NCBI GenBank assembly: GCA_030077755.1
Contig: JAQJZZ010000020.1
Coordinates: 1,178,001 to 1,242,000, forward strand
Source: Filosporella fistucella
Lineage: Eukaryota > Ascomycota > Leotiomycetes > Helotiales
Direction: 5' to 3'
Length of the DNA stretch: 64,000 nt
The notes below the pieces were generated by a model. The model did no database searches, was not told the origin of the DNA, and was given only the letters and a program-made list of their open reading frames with translations. A program made the translations under genes and the position numbers. Of this stretch, positions 1-14,922 are shown one piece after another (position 1 is the first letter of the stretch; every line of letters starts with the position of its first letter).

Positions 1-425
1 CAGGAGAACATGGTGGATCTTATGCGCAAGAATATTACTCTAAATCATTTGGAACCACGGGTTCGAGAGCTTGTCCTTGATTGGTAATTCAGCCTTCCCT
101 TTACCTTACCAATACAGAGCTAATCATAATGAGGGGAGAGCCATTACCTGTTGAAGTGGTTGCAGAAAAACCAAATGTGATCCTAGCTGCAGATTGTGTT
201 TATTTCGAGCCGGCGTTTCCCTTACTTCTTACTACCCTGAAGGACCTTTTAGATCTATGCGAAGAAGCTGTCATCTACTTCTGTTTCAAAAAGAGACGGA
301 GAGCAGACATGCAATTCATGAAAAACGCTAGGAAGTCATTTGTGGTAGAGGAGATCGAGGATCGGGATCGAGAGGTCTTTTCGAGGGAGGGCTTGTTCTT
401 GTACACCTTCAAACGCAAACCATGA
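1..425 (+). CDS. EFM6: Protein lysine methyltransferase, METTL21/EFM6 type (3' part, cut at left edge)
   Basis: Only the C-terminal half is present. Exon 1 is open from base 1 to 83. A 50-bp intron (84-133) follows, and exon 2 (134-425) ends in TGA. The join restores LDWGEPLP, a loop typical of the fungal EFM6 branch of seven-beta-strand methyltransferases. Downstream AADCVYF carries the DxxY motif of METTL21-type protein lysine methyltransferases. Yeast EFM6 methylates elongation factor 1A; that substrate is family knowledge, not visible here. The SAM-binding glycine motif must lie upstream of the window. The gene converges on SHB17 with only about 70 bp between stop codons. A related small-family methyltransferase is the main alternative. 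Confidence 0.75.
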
Positions 426-494
426 AAATTGGTTGGCTCTACTCTTTTGGACTCTTTGTAGAATACTTCGCCTGCGCCCCATAGCCAGATCGCC

Positions 495-1418
495 TCATGT
501 TTCTGAACTTCCTCCCATGTTCACACCTAGTAAGAAAGCAGGCTCATTCACCGAATGGTGTTCGTAGCTCAACACACCAACCGCTCCTGGCTCCAACATC
601 ATCGGTAGAGCCATGCTGAGTTCAAAATTTATCCACCGTTTTGCAAATGCTCGGAGGATACTACATTGATATTAGAATCCAGTCCCTCATTCAGATGGCA
701 GAGCGAGGGGTATCGAGTAACTCTTCTTAAGACGAAGGATACTTGTAGGAACGACGAAGACGGCATGAATACAAAAATGGAATAAACATACTGGCCATGT
801 GCAATTAACAACACGTCCACGGCCTTTTCGCCGTGCATATAGGGACCTTGAATCTCCTTGATCTTCGCAATAACTTCGTCCAATCGAGTAGAGACTTCAG
901 CAGCAGATTCCCCATATTCACATCCATCAATCCAGATATTCCAGGGTCGTTCCACATCTAGACCTCGCTCCTTCCGTGATGCTCTAATCTGTGCGGTAAG
1001 AAGCCCCTCATATGCTCCATATTCCCACTCCCGAATCGACTCTGTCGTCTCTGCTTTGCTCTCTAGATCCTTTCGTGCTGTTTCATCAAACAGCAACTCG
1101 TAGGTTCGACGGGCTCGCATGCGAGGACTAATGAAAAGATGTCCGACTCTTGAAGGGTCGATAATTCGTCCGGGACCGACAATGACTTTTGCAGAGGAGG
1201 AGACTTGTTTCTCGCCATTCTCCGTGAGTGGGATATCACTTCGGCCGGTATATCTCCCTGAAATTGTCCATTCTGTTTCTCCTAGGAAAGTGTCAACTAA
1301 TTGCCTGGGTTTCTGTGTCCATTTGTTGAGTGGTTGGGACTATGGCCGATGCCGGGAAAATGTTCCTACCATGTCGGACAAGAAAGACCCTTGGGGTGCC
1401 AGCATCTTTGTCAGGCAT
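495..1418 (-). CDS. SHB17: Sedoheptulose 1,7-bisphosphatase, histidine phosphatase superfamily
   Basis: Three exons on the minus strand (1370-1418, 792-1281, 495-660) encode 234 residues. The first splice completes RHGETEW, with the phosphate-accepting His at residue 16. Exon 2 carries SGRYTGRSDIPLT, SPRMRARRT, REWEYGAYEG (acidic catalytic region near 101) and ERPWNIWIDGCEYGE, all close to yeast Shb17. The second splice splits a His codon and restores AHGH at 177-180. The enzyme dephosphorylates sedoheptulose 1,7-bisphosphate, feeding riboneogenesis into the pentose phosphate pool. The start is the ATG at 1418, just before the catalytic motif. The protein is slightly shorter than yeast Shb17 (271 residues), mainly at the C-terminus. 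It is divergent from the RBR ligase gene. Confidence 0.88.
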
Positions 1419-2133
1419 TGTATCGACGTAGGTGGGTGGAGTTGGATACTTTAAAGTAGAATAAAACTCCGTGCATAAAAAATAGTTTTCAATATTCTCC
1501 TATGTTGTAGTTCAAATAGGTGGGAGTACATGAAGGACATAAAGAATCCACCGCCCTTATTCTGCCACCCCACCATGCCAATTCTATTGAACATGACAGG
1601 GTGTAATAGCCTGGAGCTACTGTACCCGTATTTCTCTCCTTGGCCTAAAGTATCCATCAAAGCGAGTGAGGCCAACGACATGATAACTGTTGGTGTAAAT
1701 GTCAGAAGATATACACAGCATCGCTTAGAGGCAGTGAGTAATTAAATGAAATCAAGTTGGATCTTTTCGCTAGCACTATTCATTCTTCCATTCATTGAGT
1801 GTCCAATTTCTTATCATGGGCTGGCCTAAGTCGAAGTATCAGCCTAGGCCAGTCGTTCTACCCTTTAATAATCTTTCCTGAATTTGCGAAGCAAAGACTG
1901 AGTGGAAATTGGACACATAAGTATTTTGCATATCGCCATTCACAAAGGAGTTTATTCTTTGTTCGTTCAAGCGAGAAATTTAGCATGTACTTTCAAGCTC
2001 GCATTCACTGTTGTTGTTGTTGCAGATTAGGTTACCCACACCCAACCTGCTGCCTTGCGCCCAGAGCCTCGAATACTCACAGGTTCCACACACTCATCAT
2101 TCGGACAGGCAGACATCCTCATTGGAGCTCATC
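1419..2133. other. Intergenic, divergent promoter region of SHB17 and the RBR ligase gene
   Basis: About 715 bp without a convincing gene. Short open frames here lack family similarity and good composition. It must hold the promoters and 5' leaders of both flanking genes. Confidence 0.5.
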
Positions 2134-4364
2134 ATGGACCATCGCGAATCGGCCGTCCACCGTACTCCTGCTCATGCAGGTTCAACTACAGCTGGAGGCA
2201 ACGCACATGCAGACTCCGCCTTCGCTGACCTGGACACAAATCTGGAGCTGCAAGAGTCACAAATCACCTCACAAATTCTTGACTCAATCAGAGTATCTGC
2301 TGACTTTGATCTTGTATCCCAACGCGATTCCATCGTAGGTACAGTTTCACCAGATATTCAGATCCCTGACAGTCCTTATTGGACCCCGTCGCAAAGAGAC
2401 GAAATTCGAAGGATCTATGAGTATCAGATCAATGAAAGAAACAGGGGCGTAAGGCTCGTTTCAACTGGGGTATCGAATACTGCCGCTCCTACCTACGAGC
2501 ATATTGTTCGGCCTGACTTGGTACTATTGACTCACACACAAAGTCCCAACGTCAGACCAAATCAAAGTAACGACACAAATACATATGAGGACGAAGGTGA
2601 TCAATTGCGTGAGTCTTTCACCTCTTGTGATAGCATTTGCTATAGAGCCATCAGTCAAAGCACGCTAAAGTTATAACGGGCTTGTGTTTCTTCGTGCCCG
2701 CAGTTGAAACTTTGTACTGACTTCCAATAGCAACAATAGGCCAAACTCGAGCCTGTCGTCAACATCTACCACTATCAAGACAAGTCTTCGACAATCCCCG
2801 ATTCCAGATAACCGCTGCCCTTTCCGCTGAAAACATGAATAACTCTGGACCTCCTCCCAGCCTGCCTACTCCTCAGTCAGGTGATACCCTCATTCATGGG
2901 GAATTACACAATCCAGGACATACGCTAAGAGCTCCAACTCCCCCTCTGACTATTGGGCCAGTCGATGCTACTAGATTGCCATTTCTCACGGATGCTACCG
3001 GCTCGAATAGTGTCCCGAGGCCAGGTCTCGGCCAGCCTGGCTATGCAGAACATCCACTCAACTTGCCTCCAGAACCAAAATGCACCATATGTTTAGAGAG
3101 CCCCGGCCGAGACAAGTTCTCCTACATTTGTCTTAAATGCCACCTTCGAAAGTACTGTGATGAATGTCTGGTACGATGCTTCGTAGGGGCCAGTAAAGAT
3201 GAATCGAGAATGCCGCCACGGTGCTGCTCCATTATTGACGTGTCTGCGGTGGAAAACATTCTCACACAGGAACAGGTTGGCCCGATTTCTGCCACAGTAC
3301 CATTGCGGGTGTCAAATTACTGATCCTGAACAGTTGCAGCTATACATGGCGAAATTTGAGGAGTGGCAAACACCTAACAGATTATACTGTCCAAACCCAA
3401 AGTGCTCCGTGTTCATTTCCCCACGCCTTTTCGTGAGCCCAACGAATTCAAATGACAACTCTCCACAACCTACAGATCACTTGAAGCAGGGCAAACATTT
3501 TTCTCCAACAGCCACTGTAGCACGCTGCGTACTTTGCCCGAAGTGTAGCCTCTCAGTGTGCACATCATGCCACGCACGCACGCACGAAGGTGATTGTGCC
3601 ACAGATATTGACCTTCTTCTCGAAGGAAAATTGAAGAAATGGGGCTACAAACGATGCCCAAAATGTAGAACCGGGGTTCGAAAAATGTATGGATGCAACC
3701 ATGTTCAGTAAGTATTGGCGTATTCATTCTGCCCAGTTATTCAAAGTTTGTTCATCGCTAGCGCTCTTGCATCTAACATCAAATGTTAAAAATCCAATTC
3801 CGCACAGCGGTTTCTAGCAAGTCCATATTTTGAAGATTGCTAACAGTATATAGATGTAGGTGTGGAGCTCATTTCTGTTTCTCATGCTTGAGCCCTATCA
3901 CGCAATGCTATGGCGAATGTGGAGAGGATGAGGATTATGATGAGGACGAGGATGATGATCTTGATGCCCAGATTGGTTTCTATGAAGGGTATGTAGTACA
4001 TCCTCGTATTAAGATACTTGAAGAATGTTGCCAGAAATATGTTGATCATCTTAATGCTAACCCTATCTTGATTAGAGACGGCCACGAGCTTGGCGATGAA
4101 CCAGGTGAAATGGTAGGCCCATGGGGATGCAACCATATATGGGTTCTCCTTAACTCGTCTGATTCTCTGATTCAATGCACATTCTGCTACAGAGCCTTCG
4201 ACCAGCAGGGGGTCGGCACAGGTCAAGGCAGCGACGGATTACCTCCGACTGGATTGGGGGTAGCCGGGTCGGAGGGTAGTATTGCAGGTGGCATCAATGA
4301 CGAGGTTTGGAATTGCAGCAGATGTTCAAGAGTGATCTGCAAAAACTGCAAATTGGACTTGTAA
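2134..4364 (+). CDS. RBR-type E3 ubiquitin ligase (RING1-IBR-RING2)
   Basis: Four exons (2134-2608, 2731-3275, 3334-3707, 3854-4364) give 634 residues. The long N-terminal part is Ser/Thr/Pro-rich and disordered. RING1 begins at CTICLE (about 276) with following CxxC and CDEC pairs. The IBR follows TPNRLYCPNPKC and contains CPKCSLSVCTSCH. RING2 is CPKCRTGVRKMYGCNHV, where Cys461 matches the catalytic cysteine that forms the ubiquitin thioester in HHARI/Parkin-type ligases. The third intron interrupts RING2 directly after NHV, and the join gives CRCGAHFCFSC. An Asp/Glu-rich run follows RING2, then a C-terminal CTFC/CSRC/CKNC segment that may bind another zinc. Substrates cannot be inferred. 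Start ATG at 2134 is the first in frame after upstream stops. Confidence 0.85.
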
Positions 4365-4847
4365 GGGGGCGTATCTCGTCAACCTGGAGAGGTATTAGAC
4401 TTGGAGATTGCTATCATGGCGTCTGAGAACGGTTTGCGTGGAGTTCATATTTACATATTACAAGCATTGTGCTAGGAGTTTAGAGCTTGGAGCTTCGGTT
4501 TCAATGACAAAGAACAGTAATTGATTGGTTTGTATATCTTTTCTCCAAGTCGTCAAACACCAACTCATAACATGAATCCCTGAGCTTTATACTATTGAGG
4601 TTCGCAAGTGACGCTTGCCTCGCCGAAAACGGATAATACGAAATATGGATGGAATACATTTACATACTCTTGCTCTCCTATATCTAGCTTCACGGAACCA
4701 TTGCTAGTGAAACATATGACTGTCAAACACTAGAGGAAACTTACCCAGGAGGCATTGTAGAAGAACTACCAAGGCAGAATAAATTTAAATACCTATGCAC
4801 TTTTAATCGACAGGTTGAGAATTCTATGTGTCATTATTCTTACAAAG
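4365..4847. other. Intergenic, 3' ends of two convergent genes
   Basis: About 480 bp between the RBR ligase and MIC12 stop codons. AT-rich, and I see no gene; it should contain both 3' UTRs and polyadenylation sites. Confidence 0.5.
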
Positions 4848-5858
4848 TTACACTCCCCTCAATACAGAATTGTCTCGGGAATCAATTGGCTTGTATCGTT
4901 CTTCCAAAGCTTCTTCAACCGACTTGTTCAGCGGATCCGGCTGTTGGTATCTCTCATGGAGAGCCTTCTCCACTGCAGAAGAATGGCTGAGGGTGGATGA
5001 TTGAGCTTTAGACTCAAATTTCTCCACAGCCAATCCAGCAGCAGCCTGAGCTTTGCCCACAGCTTCTTTGCCTTTTTCAATCCCCATGTGTACAACGTCT
5101 CTGAGGGCACCACGGGCAGCATCCACTGTCCCACCGATATGCTTCACAGCCTCAGCTGCATCGTGAGCACTGGCCTTGGAGTAGGCGGATAGCCGGTCTG
5201 CTTTGGCCATTGCTGCATCTCGAGCTTCGCCAGCCTTTCCGCCTGCTTGATCCCATTGTTCTTTGGTAGCAGCAGCAATTTTGCTTCCTGTCTGCTTCAC
5301 CTCAGAGCCAACCCTCTCGGCGCCTGCAATAGCTCCAGCAGCAGCCTTATCAATTCCTGCCGCAGCCTCGTCGGCAGCCTTCCATGCACCAGCTTTGGTT
5401 CTATCTACTGCCTCTTGTACTTTAGGACCAGTTTGTTTCTCTGCCTCCTCGATACCTTCTCTTGACTTCTGTAAACCCGTTCCTAATAGTCTGGACACAA
5501 CACCCTCTAATCCAACTCTCACATCATCCCAATCCGTCCTCTGCACCCATCGTACCGCACTCTCAACCTCCTCGTTCCATCGATCCTTCGCGGTCTCTAC
5601 GAGACTACTCCTCTCTTCACGCGCAAGCTCCGCGCGACTCTGGGGAGGAGGAAGTGGTGTAGGTTCTAAGAGACCATTAAGCACACGAGATTGTGAACGT
5701 AGGGCCTCTGCTTGAGCTCGTCGATTCCGTTCGTGAGCAAGAACTGTAAGATATGCAAGGCCGAGAGTAACAGTCACTCCGCCTGTCTAAAAGCCCATTA
5801 GCAACGCAGGCGCAAACGAGACATGTCGGGGACTAACGAATCCAGAAGTGAAGCCCAT
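4848..5858 (-). CDS. MIC12: MICOS complex subunit MIC12 (AIM5/FMP51 type)
   Basis: Two exons (5838-5858 and 4848-5786, 51-bp intron) encode 319 residues. The tiny first exon encodes MGFTSGF and joins TGGVTVTLGLAYLTVLAH, a short N-terminal membrane segment followed by the basic RNRRAQAE stretch typical of fungal MIC12. The next block, DRWNEEVESAVRWVQ, is also characteristic. The rest is an Ala/Lys/Glu-rich helical region with LEA-like repeats (KAGAWKAADEAAAG and similar), much longer than in yeast Aim5 (106 residues). MIC12 links the Mic10 and Mic60 halves of MICOS at crista junctions in the inner mitochondrial membrane. It is divergent from NDUFS7 across 2.1 kb. Confidence 0.85.
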
Positions 5859-7975
5859 GGCTGTAGATTACGCCAATTGCATGCAATATTGTTTCTGATC
5901 TCTCAGTGCGTATGAGAGGGGTTTAGTGAGTTAAATTGAAGGATTGAAGGCTCCTAGGAGCGCGGGGATGATGGGTGACCAAGTTTCGTTGCGTGATGGT
6001 GGTGAGCTTGAGCTTGCTGGGCTGGTGTCGTGAAAATTGAAAATCACGGGAGAGAAGCGGGAGCTTAACTTCACCTACTTCACCCAACACCTCTCAGTCC
6101 GAAATGAGGCAAACAGCCTTTGAAGGTTCTTGATCTTGCTCTGATCATTTATCTAGGTCCCTGAGATTACTCTCAGCCTTTATAGAGAATTTATCCCTAT
6201 CTTGTCACAATTCGCCAGTATTTGAACAACAAAGCATTAGAAATTCCATTACCGTTATCAATTAGAAATGAATAGAGTCCCCTCCGTCTTGATCTTTGCC
6301 TTAGTACCTTATCCTCCTAATTTTGGCCTTTCGTACATTATCTCCTGATAATCTTACTTTGGTATGTTCCGCAATGTTTCCAACTTTTGTTGCTTGTACT
6401 GTTCGGTGTTTTACTAGAAGCACTTGCTTTGAATTTTATCTTGGGATTGGGCCCAGTATCAATACCCCAAGTCTCGATGGCTCTCAAGGGGTTGTTTTGG
6501 CCTCGAATCGTCTATGCTCCTTTCTTGTACTCTATTCCACTCCTGGAAACTTGATACGTCCATTTCTAATGATGTGACAATGTACTTCCTATACATCCAT
6601 CTTCCAATACTATGGTCACTACATAATAAGCACGTTGTCTAAGACACAAAGGCTTTGATTATCAGCCAGAAATCAATAAATAGACGGTACCAAGCGGTAA
6701 ACTGGGTACATAACCTCTGTACTTCAGAAATAATAGTCTTTTTCGGAATAAACAATTCGTACATGATCTTCCTCATTGGCTAGAGGATCAATATGGATAC
6801 ACATTGAAGTCTAAGATTGATTGTTTATTGGATAGAGTTTAAGGGTCGGAGGTACTAGTCTATTTAATGATTGTGTTATGCCTTGAAATCGAACATGAAG
6901 CATAACACGGCGCTATATTCTGCTGTTGTTAGCAGACTTTTCTCAGTTCGTATGTGGTGAGAGATTCTGGGGGGTCATAAGTATAACCAAATAGGCCATT
7001 TTGTAACTAAGCAGAAGGCGCCGTTCCCCTGTTGGAGTGGTCAGGTCAAACTATGAGGAGGGAAACAGCAACTTTGGTCAACAATCTGGATACCGAATTC
7101 GACAAAAATAGAACCGAAATCGAAGCCGACAGATCGAGTGACTCACCACGAACGTGCGAACTTGAAAAAATTGCCCGAGCAGTTTTTCTAAGGTATCCCT
7201 AATCGAAAGGGATACTGGAGTTTTTGCTATTTTGCTTGTTGGATTTTTCGGGATTCTCCCTCTCTGCATCCCCCATATGTTCTTCGCCAACTTCATGTTT
7301 AAAGTCCATTTTTTCTGAATACATGTTTCTCAAAATGTCAGACCGATTTGGAAATGGATTTGATAGCTTATACTAATCCGGCCACTATTTCTGCTTTTAG
7401 ATTCCAGTACTAGCAAAATTATAATGCCAAATTTTTTTTTTGGCCTGATTGAATATAATGAGTATAGCCTTGAATATAGGTGTATCAGACTAAGAATTTC
7501 TGTTGTCAAGACTGCATTATGTGACGCGAATAGACATGCAAAGATCAAGAAGGTTGATTTTAATATTAGTCTACATCCTACCATATTTATTGAATTCTGA
7601 TGTCGATGGATGGTCGACTTGACTCGAGGGGTAGATAGAGAATTATATCGCATAAGCACGATGGTGACCGGCAAGTTCAAGCAGAACGTCATCAATTTCC
7701 TTGTTGAAAGATAAAAGATGAAAGATAAATCTCTGAGTAAATAGGTAACTTTGCCATATATTTGGAGAACAGCTCGCTCTCCAACCAAATGTTGCTCAAA
7801 ATATAGGTCAGAACTTATATTTCAATCCAAGCCCTCTGATTCGTCGGGCTGCTCAGTTTGCCGAGACTAGCCAATGTACAGTTGAAGTGACGACCTCGAA
7901 ATATCGCCCCTCAACCCCATCACTCATCTCCCCTCTAACCTTTCCTTTCTCCCTTGTCATCACTCAATTGACAAG
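5859..7975. other. Long AT-rich intergenic region between MIC12 and NDUFS7
   Basis: About 2.1 kb with no believable gene. The short frames within it are AT-rich and resemble no family I know. It could hold decayed repeat sequence in its middle (about 6.1-7.8 kb) as well as the two divergent promoters. The 150 bp before the NDUFS7 start is pyrimidine-rich (CCCCTC, CTCCCTTG), typical of fungal core promoters. Confidence 0.45.
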
Positions 7976-8926
7976 ATGTTATCTGCTACGACAAGATCAG
8001 CGACCGCGCTGGCGCTGCGAGGTACGGACTGGGCGTCCAGCAAGCTCTGTCGTGATCGAAAGCTAATATGCCCCTCTAGCTAAGCCAGCTGCCTCCCTGA
8101 TTCCGTATCGATCAATCGCTGCGATTTCCTCCTCATCTTCGAAGCCTGCGAGCGTGCCTACAACTTCGAGTCTACAAGGAAATGCCGGATCGCCACCATT
8201 GAGCGTTACCGGGAAGGTGCGGCGCGAGGTGCCTTTACCTAGCCAGGAGAAGAAAGAAGGTGTTATGCAATATGCATTGTACGTGCTGCTATTCTAAATT
8301 CCGATATAGAAGGACATCATACAGGAATCAGCAATTGGAGGTGGCAATGTTACATAGCTAACACCAGACTCGCAGAACAACCATGGATCAGATTGCAAAC
8401 TGGGCACGACAAGGTTCCCTCTGGCCGATGACCTTCGGCCTGGCATGTTGTGCGGTCGAAATGATGCATCTCTCTACACCCCGTTATGATCAAGATCGTC
8501 TTGGTATAATTTTCAGAGCCTCTCCCCGACAATCCGATGTCATGATTGTTGCTGGTACCCTCACAAACAAGATGGCTCCTGCATTGAGACAGGTATATGA
8601 TCAAATGCCAGACCCTCGGTGGGTGATATCTATGGGTAGCTGTGCCAATGGTGGTGGTTATTATCACTACAGCTACAGTGTTACGCGGGGTTGTGATCGT
8701 ATTGTGCCAGTTGATATTTATGTGCCTGGGTGCCCCCCAACTTCGGAAGCTCTCATGTATGGTGAGTTTTTGTGGGGAGAATTCTATTCCATGTCTGCTA
8801 GCTAACAATGTAAAAGGTATCTTCCAGCTTCAAAAGAAGATGAGACACACAAAAATGTAAGTCCGTTTTCTCTAATCACAAGCAGGTACTAATATCTGCA
8901 GTACAAGAATGTGGTACAGAAAGTGA
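7976..8926 (+). CDS. NDUFS7: NADH:ubiquinone oxidoreductase PSST subunit (NDUFS7, 20 kDa)
   Basis: Five exons (7976-8021, 8080-8278, 8376-8761, 8817-8856, 8902-8926) encode 231 residues. The N-terminus is basic and Ser/Ala-rich, a mitochondrial presequence. The mature part is nearly invariant: [70 protein letters not shown]. Cys106, Cys107, Cys171 and Cys201 are the ligands of 4Fe-4S cluster N2, which passes electrons to ubiquinone. The last exon is only 25 bp and gives the conserved ending TRMWYRK. All four introns have GT/AG ends and splice phases that agree. The subunit sits at the junction of the peripheral and membrane arms of complex I. Confidence 0.97.
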
Positions 8927-9650
8927 AGGGGCTCTTGGCTGCGATTGGACGAAGATGGTTTCATTACTGTATAAAGCTTCAGATACACATATAGGATGCA
9001 TGGGAGTTCGTTTGTGTTACAAGATCAAGAAGAAAGACTTTTAAACATGAAATTGCCAAGCCGTGGTAGTGACAATGTCTTGGACTTGCTAGCTGAAAGG
9101 TATTTGGAAATGTGAAGAAACCCCGAGATGCGTTAGGAAAGTAATTTCGAAGTCTCGAAACTTACGCTTATTTTTGCTTCGTGGAGATGACGGAAGAAGT
9201 CAGGGAATCTGTTACTATTCTGTCTAGTCTCTCTTAGATTCATAAAGGTTGTTGTATTTCGGCTCGCCGTGTTAATAATCTGATCTAACGGAGGTCACCG
9301 AGCATCTGAGATTATGAAACACTCTCCTTAAGAACCGTTTCCTATCCCTCGATCCTGATGTTCCCGATTCTGATTGGAATTGACGAAATGACTTTTCTGC
9401 GCGGGTGGCCGGCTGGAGAACGTTTGCTTTGTTCGCAGGAAACATTTGGTATCATTTTATTGCACAAGATTAGCTATCCACTAAATTAAAATGTCCATAA
9501 ACATCTCCTCATTTACATCCACTTTTCCAAATATATCAATCCGAAGAACGAGCGCCTGGCGCTCAAACGCTAAATCACAGCCTGAAATTCCGAGCATCGT
9601 TTCCTCTGCACATTGTCACGTCCCCAAGTACCCCTAGCCTCAGACTATAT
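8927..9650. other. Intergenic, convergent 3' regions
   Basis: About 720 bp between the stop codons of NDUFS7 and the GPI-anchored protein gene. No gene, RNA or repeat recognised. Confidence 0.5.
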
Positions 9651-10237
9651 CTACAAGAGCGCACCCATCAAGCCAGCAACACCAAGAATGGCACCTCCAG
9701 CGTTGAGCTTTTGGGCACCGCTCTTGGCAGTGCTACTTGCAGAGGCAGATGATGAAGTTCCGGTTGCACCAGTGCTGGTAGCCACTCTGACAGCTCCGCT
9801 TGATCCAGTCGTTTGCGCGCCAGTTCCTGAGGCAGTTGTAGCGGCTGAAGCAGGAGCAGAAACAGCACGAGAGATGGCACTGGTGACGGATTGAGGATAG
9901 AGAGATGCGTTATTGCAATATGTAGACTTGTTCGACTGGGCACCGCTTCGTTTAGCATCATTGGGGCATTGAAGGTAACAGCTGTAGAAAGGTCAGAAGA
10001 AATCTATTTTAGGGAGTGTGACCCAACATACGTCAACACAGCGTCCCAACTTGTGCACAAACACGCCCAGTCAGTGGGTTTGCAAGCAGTTGCGATTGCT
10101 GTTGTGGAAGCAAGACAGGTATCGAGGACGGCTTGCCCAGCGCAGATGGAGGTAGCGGGTGCTGGCGCCAGGGAAAATGTGGTCTGCGCGGCAGCGACAG
10201 ACAGGAGGAGAGTGACAGCTGGGATTGAGATATACAT
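9651..10237 (-). CDS. GPI-anchored, Ser/Thr-rich, eight-cysteine surface protein
   Basis: Two exons (10032-10237, 9651-9981; 50-bp intron) encode 178 residues. A signal peptide (about 1-17, ending VAAAQ) leads into a compact domain with cysteines at 32, 41, 52, 59, 61, 70, 74 and 91. These include WACLCTSWDAVLTCYLQCPND; the splice supplies Cys70. The middle is a Ser/Thr/Ala/Gly-rich stalk. The C-terminus, GGAILGVAGLMGALL, is a hydrophobic tail after Asn-Ala-Gly, as expected for GPI attachment. The layout matches a widespread family of small ascomycete surface proteins often called GPI-anchored serine-threonine-rich proteins. It resembles CFEM proteins in size and cysteine number, but I do not see the CFEM spacing clearly. 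Role unknown; probably cell wall or plasma membrane. Confidence 0.78.
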
Positions 10238-11490
10238 TATGACTGATTATACTGATGATGTATCTGCAAACGAATGACTGGCTGAATAGCAGGAGAGATG
10301 GTGATACAGAGGATGAGGATGGTAGAAGGATAGAAGAACCAAGAAGGAATCCACACGCGGGTCCACTGGTCTTCATAAGGGAGCTCTCGGACAATTTCCT
10401 CAATGAAGCCACTGGCCTAAGATCTGAGATAGGTCCGCTGGAACCTTGACTTCCCTGAGACCAATGCACAAAGTGGCCAGCTAAATTTGTGTTTAGCGCA
10501 CACTGTACGCTCTCCGATAGTGTTTCTCGAGGGAATTGGACTGTCTGATTGGGTGCCGCGTTGTGTAATATCGGCTTGCGGCAAGGCGTAAAGAGGTCTT
10601 GGGCTTCTTAGCCACTATGTCCTTGTTGGGGAAGACCATGTCTTCTGGATGGGCAGATTGTGGGGATTGCACGAGTGGGAGACGAAGAGGATTGGATTGC
10701 AGAGGTTGCAGTGTCAAGTTTCCTTCTTTGGCGTGTTCATGCAAATCTGTTTGGTGGCGGATTGCGATGATTGTGTCTCACTCCACGTTCTCTACTCCGT
10801 GCTCTGCTCCTCACGAATCCTGTTGCATGATTAACAAGAGGAAGTGGAGGGAGGCGAGAGCGGAAGAGGACAAGTAAAAGTGAAAAAGGGAAAGGGAGGT
10901 TTGGCGGAAGGATGTTCGTCTCTCTCCCTCGTCTCCTGGATTATTTATTGTGGGCCCAACCGCCTGCATACAAGTACGAGCTCCTTGCGGACACCAATAT
11001 CTTTAGCTTGTAATGCTTAAATTGTGCCCCTGGCCCATGCCCCCCATCCCATCTCCAACCCCGACCTTGCATGCCGGCCCAGCACAACCTACACCTGGAA
11101 AAAGATCTACGAAAGCCATGGACCACTTCCATCGGAGGTAACGGGATTCCCGAGTTCAAGATCGACCCGAGATACACTTTGCAATATGAAATCAGGGCCA
11201 ATTCAGTCGTGTTTTGTATTATTTGCACTCTATCTACTGGAAGGACTGTTGGGCACCACACCCCGCAAAAGCAACGTGTCTTATTACAACATGGAGGGAA
11301 TTCACCAAAAACTTCCTTTTGGTGACTTGAGAATACAGTGAGGCTTTCGATTGTATATCGATTGTGATGACTTATGCAACCCCAAACTTCCCAAGACCAC
11401 CCTCCAGGTTCGAGAGGAGCCCTTCCCTCCCAGAAGTCTGTATGAAAAATAAACACCGGGATGCAACAAAAAAACAGATAAATAAACCAA
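10238..11490. other. Intergenic between the GPI-protein gene and RSP5
   Basis: About 1.25 kb holding the promoter of the GPI-protein gene and the 3' UTR of RSP5. Several frames of 60-170 codons overlap on both strands here, but none has recognisable family features. Confidence 0.45.
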
Positions 11491-14263
<2,773 letters not shown>

Positions 14264-14922
14264 GGTCAAGGAGCGTCAAAGATGACGGCTACGATGGACT
14301 CGAGGTCAATGATAAAGCTCCTGAACGTGATCGCAGAACTGATTGAGGCTTCCAGCGATGTTTACGGCGAGGCAAGAGCGGTCGTCACCTCAGTACCGCA
14401 GAACGTGGCTGTGCAGGCGACAGAAGGCGCTGCCAACCTCAAAGTCGGACAAAGGGTTGGTAAGTGGTCTATGTGATTCAGTACATCGGAGTACTGATAT
14501 CGAGTTTTGGATCTCGCATCAGTAGTGAGTTCAGTCGAATGGGAAGGGTTTCGAAGAGGGTTTGTCTGCGGCACAAAGTGGAACCCCCGCTATACGGTGG
14601 CGGCATCCAATGATGTCGATGCCCACTTCGTGAGTAAAAATAGCAGAAACTTGAGGTGCAAAACAATCACCAAAAATCACTCAATTTGCATCACGAATAA
14701 AGTAGCATCTGAAGGCTATGGTAAACATGCACGTGCTCCTTGTTGACGCCAGATTCTAGGTATTTTATGATCTGAACCGATCCCAATCCCTTACGAAGCC
14801 CTCCAATTTTGTAGAAACTCATCGCAGCACTTTTGTGCTCTCTAATTGCTGACTATCGTACGCTTTCCAATCGACGAATGCTCCCTGGATATGTCGAAAC
14901 TTGTGGGTCTATCTTTTTCCAC
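14264..14922. other. Intergenic between RSP5 and PAB2
   Basis: About 660 bp, both neighbours on the minus strand, so it holds the RSP5 promoter and the PAB2 3' UTR. No additional gene seen. Confidence 0.5.

Noticed and set aside
3675..3690. B-box-like GGTTCGA
   Set aside because: It lies within the coding sequence of RING2 of the RBR ligase and has no matching A box.
10493..10744. Minus-strand frame of 83 codons with a basic C-terminus between the GPI-protein gene and RSP5
   Set aside because: No recognisable motif or splice support; overlapping frames on the other strand are equally open.
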